DNA of 6,252 nt from Sphingobacterium sp. GTDB taxonomy: Bacteria; Bacteroidota; Bacteroidia; SpSt-205. The notes under the pieces were generated by a model. The model ran no database searches. It saw only the letters and a program-made list of their open reading frames with translations, and had not been told where the DNA came from. How positions within the stretch are numbered: the stretch's first letter is position 1; each line of letters starts with the position of its first letter. Below are positions 1 through 6,252 of this stretch, piece by piece. The stretch covers positions 1-6,252 of the forward strand of contig JAPYWM010000081.1 in NCBI GenBank assembly GCA_028276345.1. The letters are read 5' to 3'. A program made the position numbers and the translations under genes.

Positions 1-1879
1 GCAAGAGCTTTTCTGCAGCAGTGCGAGTGCAGGCGGGCTTATTCAGCCACTCGGCGCAGAGTTCGGCCCGCAAGAGGAGCAGCTTATCTGCGCCGGGAGC
101 CTCTGTTGGGCCCGCCGATAAAAGGTCTTCCGCTTCCCGGTAGGCTTCCAGGCGTATCAGGGATAGCGCCGCATAATAACGCGCCTGTACTTCCTGCGGA
201 TCCACACTCAGGACCTTCTGGAAAAGGTCCAGCGCCTGGCGATACTGCTTTTGCAAAAAGTAGGCACTGGCGGCGATGAAAGTAGCGGTTTTCCCAATTT
301 CCTGGCGGGGGGTGTAGCGGGTGCGTAGGGTTTCGGTCAGGCGCAGGGCTTCGGAGGCGTTGCCACGCTGGAGGAGGGTCCAAGCCAGGTAGAGGATAGC
401 GAGGTCTTTCTGGGGATGTTTATCGGCGGCGGGGTGGCGGAGGAAGTCCCGATAGGCTTTCTCGGCCCTGGCGAAGTCGGACTGGCGGTAGGCGGTTTCG
501 GCCATCCAAAGGAGGGCGGTGGGCGTGTGGGGGCCAGAACCGCCCGCCGCCGCTGAAAAGGCTTCCATCGCAGCAGAAAGGTCCCCCTGCTGCCAGTGTG
601 AGAGCCCCTGGAGGATCAACGCCCGCTGCCGTGCCTCTTCAAAGCGGCTGTCTTTTTCCCCGCTCAGCACGCGCAGGGCCTCTGCGTAGTTACCCTTCAG
701 GATATGGCTATTCGCCAGCATCAGGCGGGCTTCGGTGGCCTTTTCGGGGGGGAGGGGGAGCTGGAGGTAGCGGACGAGGGCGGCTGCACAGGTTTCGTAG
801 TCCCGGGCCTGCCAGGCGGCCTGCGCTAAAAGCCAGAGGGTTTCCTCCTGGGGAGGGCCGAAGCGGCTGGCAGCAGCTTTCGCCCAGAGGAGGGCTTCCT
901 CCCAGCGGTTTTGTGTAGCAAAGACATGCGCCAATCCATAGGCGACCCATCCCCCCAGCGTATCTTCCCGATCTGTCAGGGCTTCCCAGGCCGCTATGGC
1001 TTTATCCCAGGCTTTCTGGCGGGCATAACAGACGCCTATCCACCAGCGGGCGAGCGGGTGGGTTTCGGCGGGCTTAATCTCAGTAGCCTTATCACAGAGG
1101 CCGCCCTGAGCCAGGGTAACCGCCACATAAGGCCAGAGCGTATCGCGGTACCAGGGCTCCGGATCCATCGTGAGCCACCGTTCTACCTGGGCAGCGAGGC
1201 GGTCATAGGCTTTTGCCTGGCCAAGGCTATACGCCAGCCATAAGGGTACCGCCAGCCGATAGGGGTTTTTGGTCTGAACAGCCTCAAAGAACCTCGCCGC
1301 TTGCATAAAGTCCCCCTGTTCGTAAGCCATGACCCCCAGATAATAGTTCGCTGCATCATGGTAAGGCCCCAAGCGCTCTGTGAGCGGACGAAGGCGCGCC
1401 GCTGATAGCGTCCGGTTTTTCTCCTTGTAGGCGGCGTAGCCAATCAAGAAACTGGCTTCTTCTTGCAGGGGTCGGGGAAGGGTGGAGAGGGTGAGGTCTT
1501 TTTCCAGCTCCAGCACCTGCGCATAGTGGCCCCGGAGGAAGGCGTATTTGAGGGCATGGTACCGAGCCAAGTCGCTTTTATAGGAAGGGTGATGGGTGCG
1601 CGCATAGGCTTCCAGGAAGCCTTCACTCCCTTCCCGGAGGAGGTCGTAGCGGCTGTAGTTTTCCCACCAGGCAGGTAGGTCGGAAGGGGGTAGCGCAGGC
1701 GTGAAAGTCGGATAATACGTCTCATACTGGCTGGAAAAAACACGCGCCGCACTAAATGCCCCCTCGTTGATGGCTTGATCCGCCTGATAGAGGGCGTTTT
1801 CGCTTCCCCAGCGCGGGGGGAGGTGCTGACTAAGCAGCCAGACCGTGCCCAGTAAGAGAAAAAGGGGCCACCGATGCAT
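1..1879 (-). CDS. Exported TPR-repeat protein, large Bacteroidota type (3'-truncated)
   Basis: A reading frame of 626 codons runs open from ATG 1879 to the left edge, so the C-terminus is missing. The N-terminus (Met-His-Arg, then hydrophobic PLFLLLGTVWLL at 5-16) looks like a Sec signal peptide or a signal anchor. There is no lipobox cysteine. The rest is helical and rich in Ala, Leu, Tyr and Trp, with TPR-like units near 173-206, 276-305, 346-372, 384-405, 420-443, 454-484, 494-520, 531-562 and 565-590. The best are LGVMAYEQGDFMQAARFFEA (181-200) and AYFLQKQYRQALDLFQKVL (539-557). The pattern, including a VPLWLAYSLG stretch after an early repeat, recalls the roughly 1000-residue periplasmic or envelope TPR proteins of Bacteroidota; this is memory, not a search. 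TPRs usually mediate protein contacts, and no catalytic domain is visible. Its partner and role are unknown. A link to envelope assembly is only suggested by its place after mur genes. Confidence 0.85.
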   Translation of the reverse strand, partial: MHRWPLFLLLGTVWLLSQHLPPRWGSENALYQADQAINEGAFSAARVFSSQYETYYPTFTPALPPSDLPAWWENYSRYDLLREGSEGFLEAYARTHHPSYKSDLARYHALKYAFLRGHYAQVLELEKDLTLSTLPRPLQEEASFLIGYAAYKEKNRTLSAARLRPLTERLGPYHDAANYYLGVMAYEQGDFMQAARFFEAVQTKNPYRLAVPLWLAYSLGQAKAYDRLAAQVERWLTMDPEPWYRDTLWPYVAVTLAQGGLCDKATEIKPAETHPLARWWIGVCYARQKAWDKAIAAWEALTDREDTLGGWVAYGLAHVFATQNRWEEALLWAKAAASRFGPPQEETLWLLAQAAWQARDYETCAAALVRYLQLPLPPEKATEARLMLANSHILKGNYAEALRVLSGEKDSRFEEARQRALILQGLSHWQQGDLSAAMEAFSAAAGGSGPHTPTALLWMAETAYRQSDFARAEKAYRDFLRHPAADKHPQKDLAILYLAWTLLQRGNASEALRLTETLRTRYTPRQEIGKTATFIAASAYFLQKQYRQALDLFQKVLSVDPQEVQARYYAALSLIRLEAYREAEDLLSAGPTEAPGADKLLLLRAELCAEWLNKPACTRTAAEKLL

Positions 1880-2016
1880 GTTACGTCCCTGGTTTCAAGC
1901 TGTGGCGAGTGATAGGGATAATCGCCAATCCATGATAGGAGGCCTGGTGACCTTGCTTCGCTCTGCTGAGAGAAGGACCGCTTCGAGTAGGCGTTTTCCA
2001 GAGCACAGGTGCAAAG
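1880..2016. other. Spacer between murD and the TPR gene
   Basis: This is the only true intergenic gap, 137 bases. A weak imperfect hairpin lies at 1956-1975: on the minus strand a CTTC/GAAG arm, one mismatch, a CTC/GAG arm and a 4-base loop. No T-run follows it, so it is not a convincing intrinsic terminator. I see no clear Bacteroidota promoter (TTG near -33, TAnnTTTG near -7) and no good sigma-70 pair. Compared with the 4-base overlaps upstream, the gap suggests that the TPR gene may be a separate unit or loosely attached to the mur operon. Confidence 0.5.
1886..1890 (-). promoter_or_regulatory. Weak Shine-Dalgarno of the TPR gene
   Basis: AGGGA ends 6 bases before the ATG at 1879. An in-frame TGA at 1897..1895 rules out a start further upstream, and the next in-frame Met is residue 184. 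The ATG at 1879 is therefore the natural start. Confidence 0.45.
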
Positions 2017-3486
2017 CTACGTAGTGGGGCTTTGCGGGGGCGGGGTCTCACTAATGTCCTTGGCTAAGGTCTGGACGGCTTTTACAAAAGCTTCGCCGCG
2101 TTCCTCGTAGCTGCGATACCAGTCAAAGCTTGCGCACGCCGGCGAAAGAAGCACCACATCCCCCGGTTGCGCCACCTCATGGGCCAGCCGCACAGCTTCT
2201 TCCATAGAGTGCGCCCGATGCATCTGAGGAACTACATTCTGAAAAGCTTCCTCCAGCCGGTACACGTTGTCGCCAATCAGGATGATGGCTTTTACGCGGG
2301 CCTGGGCCAGCCCCCGCAGAGACCCGTAGTCATTGCCCTTGTCCTTTCCGCCCGCTATCCACACAATGGGCGCTTGAAAGCTATCCAGGGCATACCAGGC
2401 CGACTCTACGCTCGTGCTTTTGGAGTCATTGATGTAGGTGACCCCCTGGATGGTCGCTACCGGCTCCAAGCGGTGCGGAAGCTTCTGCAGGGTCTGAAGG
2501 CCCCGCTGCAGGTCTTTGCGCCGAATGCTAAATAAGTTTGCTGCGATTGCCGCGGCGAGACTGTTCTTTCGCTCAGGCGTCGCATCCAGCGGTGTCCCTT
2601 CGTAGGACACCTCATACCGATGGTAATCTTCTGGCGTCTTCATATCACAGATGAGTTTGTTGTTTTCAATCCAGGCGTGGCAGGGAGGCGTGTAGGCGAG
2701 GCGATAGATCCAAGTCTGGGCCTGAATCCAGCGTTGTTGTAGCACCTCGTGCAGGAGCCAGCTGTCGCCATCGTAAATGAGATGGTCCCCCGGTGTCAGG
2801 CGCTCTACAAAGCTGAGTTTGGCGGCTATGTAGGCCTCCAGCGAACCGTGCCAGTCCAGATGATTGGGCGAGAGGTTGGTCAGAATAGCGACGTGGGGCT
2901 TTATGGTGGGGGCATCCCAGAGCTGGAACGAACTGGCTTCCACGACAAAGTGGGTGGTGTCGGGATTTTCCAGGAGGGCTAAGCAAAAGCTGTAGCCGAT
3001 ATTGCCCGTGGCAGTTGCCTGAAGCCCCCCTGTTCGCAATATATGCGTGAGAAAAGCCGTAGTCGTGCTTTTCCCCACTGTGCCCGTGATGAGGATGAGT
3101 GTCTTTTCTGGGGGAAAGTGGCGCCATCCCCATTCAAGGTCGGAGATGATGACCTTGCCCGCCCGGAGGAGGGCTTGGAGGGTGGGGTTGGCAGGTGGGA
3201 TGCCCGGACTGCGAATAACCACATCACAGGCCAGCAGGTGCGGAAGCGGGTCCGGCGTAACTATCCAGGAGAGGTCGGCTTTCCGCAGCATCCCCGCATA
3301 ATCCCGCGGTGGGGGTACACCCAGTGCTTTTAGGCTCGCTGAAGCAGCGTGCAGGACGGTGCCTGAGTCAGGCCCAGTAGGGGGCTTATCCCCTACCAGC
3401 ACGACCTCATAGCCCTTGGCTGCACTGAGTAACGCTGCCCCGACCCCACTTTCGCCCAGACCCCAGATGCCTACTCGCATACTCAT
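2017..3486 (-). CDS. murD: MurD, UDP-MurNAc-L-alanine:D-glutamate ligase with atypical P-loop
   Basis: Cytoplasmic Mur ligase that adds D-Glu to UDP-MurNAc-L-Ala using ATP. The chosen start gives 489 residues, somewhat longer than the 438 of E. coli. Visible elements are the N-terminal Rossmann-like GIWGLGESGVG (6-16), SPGIPPANP (93-101), P-loop GTVGKST (135-141, Lys139), GNIG (161-164), EASSFQL (183-189), NLSPNHLDWHG (204-214, His209), AAK (221-223, Lys223 at the carbamylated site), PHRLE (337-341), NDSKST (353-358), WYALDSF with GGKDKGNDY (364-387), and LLSPACASFD (446-455). Val137 replaces the usual P-loop Asn, and KNSLA (307-311) replaces HNxxN. The start at 3486 overlaps the mraY stop as ATGA. 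Met at 3480 is a close alternative, since MRVGIWG also fits the family. A longer reading from 3540 would add 18 residues lying inside mraY and unlike MurD. No Shine-Dalgarno is visible, so coupling to mraY is likely. Confidence 0.95.
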   Translation of the reverse strand: MSMRVGIWGLGESGVGAALLSAAKGYEVVLVGDKPPTGPDSGTVLHAASASLKALGVPPPRDYAGMLRKADLSWIVTPDPLPHLLACDVVIRSPGIPPANPTLQALLRAGKVIISDLEWGWRHFPPEKTLILITGTVGKSTTTAFLTHILRTGGLQATATGNIGYSFCLALLENPDTTHFVVEASSFQLWDAPTIKPHVAILTNLSPNHLDWHGSLEAYIAAKLSFVERLTPGDHLIYDGDSWLLHEVLQQRWIQAQTWIYRLAYTPPCHAWIENNKLICDMKTPEDYHRYEVSYEGTPLDATPERKNSLAAAIAANLFSIRRKDLQRGLQTLQKLPHRLEPVATIQGVTYINDSKSTSVESAWYALDSFQAPIVWIAGGKDKGNDYGSLRGLAQARVKAIILIGDNVYRLEEAFQNVVPQMHRAHSMEEAVRLAHEVAQPGDVVLLSPACASFDWYRSYEERGEAFVKAVQTLAKDISETPPPQSPTT

Positions 3487-4889
3487 CGCAGTTTGAGGGT
3501 AATGAAAGCCAAAGCGTTCAGTAGCAGGGCTACGATCCAAAAGCGAATCACCACTTTTACCTCGTGCCAGCCCAGAAGCTCATAATGATGATGCAGGGGC
3601 GCCATGCGAAAGATTCGGCGTCCTTCGCCGTATCGCCGTCGCGTGTACCGGAAATACGCCACCTGGATCATCACCGACACCGTCTCCGCAAAGGAAATCC
3701 CCGCAATTAGGGGTAGGAGGAGCTCCTTCTTGATCATGAGGCTGACAGCGCCAAGGAGCCCCCCTACCATCAGGCTACCCGTATCGCCCATGAAGATTTG
3801 CGCTGGGTAGGCATTGTACCAGAGAAAAGCTACCAGGCCCCCTACTAAGGCCGCACAGACGATCGTTACCTCACTGGCATGGGGGAGGTAGAGGATCTGA
3901 AAGTAGTCGGCCCAGCGCTTATTGCTGGAAAAGTAAGCGAAGGCGCCTAAACTGACGAAGCTAATCGCGCCCACGCCGGCCGCCAGCCCATCCAGTCCAT
4001 CGGTGAGATTGTAGGCGTTGCTGGTAGCTGTGACGATAAAAAGGATCACTAAGCCATAGAAGAGGGTTTGGAGCCAGAGCGGAGCCTGGTCTGTGCCGAG
4101 GCGAGCATATTCTAAGAGCTGGTTTTTGTAGAAGGGGAGGTTTGTTTGGGTAAGGGTGTGGGGGCGGCTTTCACCGAAGAGGGCTTGCGCTACGGCAAGC
4201 CTTTCGGTAGGAGGTATGTAGAGCCGGAGCGTGTCCTCGCCCCGCCCAATCACATAATAGGTGGGAGCGGAAGCCTCGGTAAAAGGGCGGTACTTGAAGG
4301 CTTTGAGGGAGAAAGGGGTACTTTCTACGGCGAGGAGGTGGTCGCCCCGTCTGAGTCCAGCTTCGCGGAGGGTGGCGCTAAGCCGAACCCGGCCCTTCTC
4401 ATCCACCCGCGGCGCCGTGCTGTAAAAGTCCGGCACGCTAATCATCAGCACCCACAGCAGGAAGGCCCCCCCAACCTGCCCGAGGAGCTTGACGCGAGCG
4501 GAGAGGCCCTTCTTAGAACGGCGTAGCTTGAGATAGTCATCCACCCAGCCAATCAGCCCCAGCCATAGTGCCAGCGCTACCAGCGCCAGGAGATAGGCAT
4601 TATGCCACTCACCCCACAGGAGGAGCGCCCCCAGAAAAGCCAAGAGAATGAGTAGCCCACCCATCGTGGGCGTGCCTTTTTTAGAGGCATGGGAAGCGGG
4701 ACCGTCTGTCCGAATGACCTCTCCAAAGGCCTTTCGCCGCAAGAGCCCAATCAGCCAGGGGCCAACCAGCCACCCCAAAAAGCCCGCCGTCAGCGCCGCC
4801 GCAATACTGCGAAAACTCAAATAATATCCCAGCCGTGCCCCAGGAAAGTTATACACTGCATCCAGATACTTCAAAAGCTCGGTAATCAT
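3483..4889 (-). CDS. mraY: MraY, phospho-MurNAc-pentapeptide transferase with enlarged periplasmic loop
   Basis: Integral inner-membrane enzyme that transfers phospho-MurNAc-pentapeptide from UDP to undecaprenyl phosphate, giving lipid I. The 468 residues compare with 360 in E. coli and about 400-420 that I recall for Bacteroidota. Conserved elements are DGPASHASKKGTPTMGG (62-78), the WVDDY aspartates (117-118), SNAYNLTDGLDGLAAG (290-305), YPAQIFMGDTGS (361-372, Asp369), and FRMAPLHHHYELLGW (427-441) with the histidine triad at 433-435. About ten hydrophobic segments can be placed, near 26-50, 75-92, 97-115, 134-152, 273-290, 302-320, 340-358, 371-386, 388-412 and 446-466. All catalytic motifs are intact, so the enzyme should be active. 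The extra length sits after TM4 (about 153-248), on the periplasmic side. The start is supported by a good Shine-Dalgarno, the ATGA overlap with murE, and an N-terminus that aligns by eye with E. coli MraY. Its stop overlaps the murD start (ATGA). Confidence 0.97.
   Translation of the reverse strand: MITELLKYLDAVYNFPGARLGYYLSFRSIAAALTAGFLGWLVGPWLIGLLRRKAFGEVIRTDGPASHASKKGTPTMGGLLILLAFLGALLLWGEWHNAYLLALVALALWLGLIGWVDDYLKLRRSKKGLSARVKLLGQVGGAFLLWVLMISVPDFYSTAPRVDEKGRVRLSATLREAGLRRGDHLLAVESTPFSLKAFKYRPFTEASAPTYYVIGRGEDTLRLYIPPTERLAVAQALFGESRPHTLTQTNLPFYKNQLLEYARLGTDQAPLWLQTLFYGLVILFIVTATSNAYNLTDGLDGLAAGVGAISFVSLGAFAYFSSNKRWADYFQILYLPHASEVTIVCAALVGGLVAFLWYNAYPAQIFMGDTGSLMVGGLLGAVSLMIKKELLLPLIAGISFAETVSVMIQVAYFRYTRRRYGEGRRIFRMAPLHHHYELLGWHEVKVVIRFWIVALLLNALAFITLKLR
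4134..4427 (-). other. Periplasmic insertion in MraY containing a PDZ-like segment
   Basis: This covers MraY residues 155-252, between TM4 and the conserved LPFYKN element before TM5. E. coli MraY has only a short hairpin loop here. Residues about 165-232 follow a PDZ-like pattern: a short strand, the ligand-loop-like core EAGLRRGDHLLAVES (176-190), a variable middle, then YYVIGRGEDTLRLYIPP (211-227), matching the paired strands around a Gly turn late in PDZ domains. Established MraY topology puts this loop outside the cytoplasmic membrane. The PDZ reading is inferred from the pattern alone; there is no structural or search support. The expected role of such a domain would be protein contact rather than catalysis. 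Confidence 0.55.
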
Positions 4890-6252
4890 AGGCTCTCCTG
4901 TCGAAGCTGGTGAAGTACCTCCTGGTCGCTAAATGGGTATTTCACGCCCTGAATCTCCTGGTAGGTTTCATGGCCTTTGCCGAGGATGGCGATGAGGCTG
5001 TGTGGGGTGGCAGTGGTGACGGCGCGCCGGATGGCCTCTCGCCGGTCAACCTCCCTGAGGATTTTTCGTCGGAGGGTAGGGGGGAGGGGCTGGTGCATGT
5101 TCTCTAAGATGGCATGGGGGTCTTCGTAGCGGGGGTTATCGCTGGTGAGCCACACGACGTCGGCGTGAAGTGCGGCGGCTTTGGCCATGAGGGGCCGTTT
5201 GGAGGCATCGCGGTTGCCGCCTGCCCCCAGCACAGCGACGAGCTGCCCGCCGGCCGGTACGAGCGGACGCAGCACGCGTAAAACCTTCTCCACCGCATCC
5301 GGCGTATGCGCATAATCCACAATCCCTACGCGCCCCTCCGGCAGTGGTATGGTTTCCATACGGCCAGGGAGCCCTCGTACCTCGGAAAGGGCCTGCGCAT
5401 AAAAACGCCCAAGTTCTGCCCACTGGCTTGGGGCGTCGCCGGGGGCCTCTACCAGAATAGCTGCCCCCCAAGCTGCAAGGAGGTTCTCGAGCTGAAAGTC
5501 TCCCAAAATCGCCACATGTACCGGGGGAAACTCCTCGGCCACTGGTACGCCCCGCAGGGGCGATAGCCGCAGCCGAAGGCTCAAACCCCACACGTCCCCT
5601 TCTATGAGCGTACCATGAAAGTCCGCCGGCTGTCGCCGACTATAACCATATCGGCTTGCACGCGTGTTTTGGAGCATAAAAATGCCGTTCCGATCGTCTA
5701 TGTTAGTGAGGGCGAAGCTTTTTTCGGGAAGGTCGTCAAAAAGGCGCTTTTTAGCATCGCGGTAGGCGGTAAAGGTGCCGTGGTAATCCAGGTGGTCGTG
5801 GGTGAGGTTGGTGAAGATGCCCCCCGTGAAAGGCACACCGGCCGTGCGATGCTGGTCTAAGGCGATGGAGCTTACTTCCATGGCCACATGGGTGATGCCC
5901 CGGGAGACAAAATCAGCGAAAAGCTGGTGGAGGACATAGCTATCCGGCGTGGTGAGGGTAGCGGGGAGGGTTTCATCGGCGGCTTTACAGAAGACGGTGC
6001 CAATAAGGCCAGCCCGATATCCGGCCTTCTGCCAGAGCTGATACAGATAGTAGGCGGTGGAACTTTTGCCGTTGGTGCCGGTTATGCCGACGATGGTGAG
6101 CCGGCGGGCTGGGTGTCCAAACCACGCGCTACTGAGATAACTATAAGCTAGGCGGGCATTTGGAACGGTAATAACAGGTACTGGGACAGGGTCTGGCAGG
6201 GGCTTTTCGGTGAGGAGGGCGGCGGCGCCTCGGGCCAGCGCATCGGGGATGT
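4886..6252 (-). CDS. murE: MurE, UDP-MurNAc-L-Ala-D-Glu:meso-diaminopimelate ligase (5'-truncated)
   Basis: Cytoplasmic ATP-dependent Mur ligase that adds the third stem-peptide residue to UDP-MurNAc-L-Ala-D-Glu. The frame is open to the window edge; 454 codons are present and about 40-60 N-terminal residues lie outside. Counting from codon 6250..6248, visible elements are the P-loop GITGTNGKSS (56-64), substrate-binding TTPDS (100-104), HVAMEVSS (121-128), the NLTHDHLDYHG block (148-158), Lys167 at the usual carbamylated-lysine site, PGRME (295-299), DYAHTPD (312-318), GAGGNRD with KRP (342-353), DNPR (371-374) and GKGHE (424-428). DNPR is the known signature of meso-DAP rather than L-Lys specificity. 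Small departures are Ile129 where His usually follows EVSS, and FQxxN (252-256) where FNxxN is usual. The stop overlaps the mraY start (ATGA). Function is near certain; the true start is not visible. Confidence 0.97.
   Translation of the reverse strand, partial: IPDALARGAAALLTEKPLPDPVPVPVITVPNARLAYSYLSSAWFGHPARRLTIVGITGTNGKSSTAYYLYQLWQKAGYRAGLIGTVFCKAADETLPATLTTPDSYVLHQLFADFVSRGITHVAMEVSSIALDQHRTAGVPFTGGIFTNLTHDHLDYHGTFTAYRDAKKRLFDDLPEKSFALTNIDDRNGIFMLQNTRASRYGYSRRQPADFHGTLIEGDVWGLSLRLRLSPLRGVPVAEEFPPVHVAILGDFQLENLLAAWGAAILVEAPGDAPSQWAELGRFYAQALSEVRGLPGRMETIPLPEGRVGIVDYAHTPDAVEKVLRVLRPLVPAGGQLVAVLGAGGNRDASKRPLMAKAAALHADVVWLTSDNPRYEDPHAILENMHQPLPPTLRRKILREVDRREAIRRAVTTATPHSLIAILGKGHETYQEIQGVKYPFSDQEVLHQLRQESL
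4895..4899 (-). promoter_or_regulatory. Shine-Dalgarno of mraY
   Basis: AGGAG lies 5 bases before the mraY ATG, inside the last codons of murE. Bacteroidota often lack a clear Shine-Dalgarno, so this strong one is informative. It fixes the mraY start at 4889 and supports translational coupling with murE. Confidence 0.7.

Noticed and set aside
911..1243. Plus-strand open frame opposite the TPR gene, and similar ones at 598-918 and 1463-1678
   Set aside because: They lie antisense to a continuous 626-codon TPR frame and show no recognisable domain. Their Gly- and Pro-rich composition is what antisense of a GC-rich gene gives.
1..1879. Non-coding or decayed stretch at the left end
   Set aside because: The minus-strand frame from 1879 to the edge has no stop and gives a coherent signal peptide plus repeated TPR units, so it is an intact gene cut by the window.
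1956..1975. Intrinsic terminator after murD
   Set aside because: The stem is short with a mismatch and no T-run follows it on the minus strand, so it is noted only as a weak hairpin.
2666..3133. Minus-strand 155-codon frame inside murD
   Set aside because: It is an alternative frame of murD, whose own frame carries all MurD motifs. No domain is recognisable in it.
3487..3540. Longer MurD start adding 18 residues
   Set aside because: The extra residues lie wholly inside the end of mraY and do not look like MurD. The ATGA start at 3486, or the Met at 3480, puts the Rossmann-like motif at the N-terminus as in the family.
4146..4526. Plus-strand frame of 126 codons opposite the MraY insertion
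   Set aside because: It is antisense to an intact mraY frame and has no recognisable motif or ribosome binding site.
5885..5887. GTG at 5887 as the start of murE
   Set aside because: It falls inside the conserved THVAMEVSS motif. The same frame continues upstream without a stop through the P-loop to the window edge.

Overview
The window is a GC-rich bacterial segment in which every supported gene lies on the minus strand, so transcription runs from the right edge (6252) to the left edge (1). It holds part of a division and cell wall (dcw) cluster. In transcription order the genes are murE (5'-truncated), mraY and murD, then a 137-base gap, then a long gene for an exported tetratricopeptide-repeat (TPR) protein that runs off the left edge. 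No RNA gene, mobile element or CRISPR array was seen.

The organism looks like a Gram-negative member of Bacteroidota or a close relative. MurE carries the DNPR motif of meso-diaminopimelate-adding enzymes. MurD has the WYALxSF and GGKDKGNDY stretches that I associate with Bacteroidota MurD. MraY has an enlarged periplasmic loop leading into a PFYKN-type element, as in Bacteroidota MraY. The TPR protein resembles the very long TPR proteins common in that phylum. This placement rests on recalled family patterns, not on a search.

The three enzymes act together in peptidoglycan precursor synthesis. MurD adds D-Glu to UDP-MurNAc-L-Ala, MurE adds the third residue (meso-DAP) in the cytoplasm, and MraY moves the finished phospho-MurNAc-pentapeptide onto undecaprenyl phosphate to make lipid I. 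Their genes are tightly coupled: murE/mraY and mraY/murD each overlap by the four bases ATGA.

Three things stand out. MraY (468 residues) contains an insertion of about 95 residues in the periplasmic loop between TM4 and TM5, and part of it reads like a PDZ domain. MurD departs from the Mur-ligase consensus at several conserved places, notably a Val where the P-loop normally has Asn. The gene after murD is a TPR protein rather than ftsW or murG, so the usual dcw order is interrupted here.
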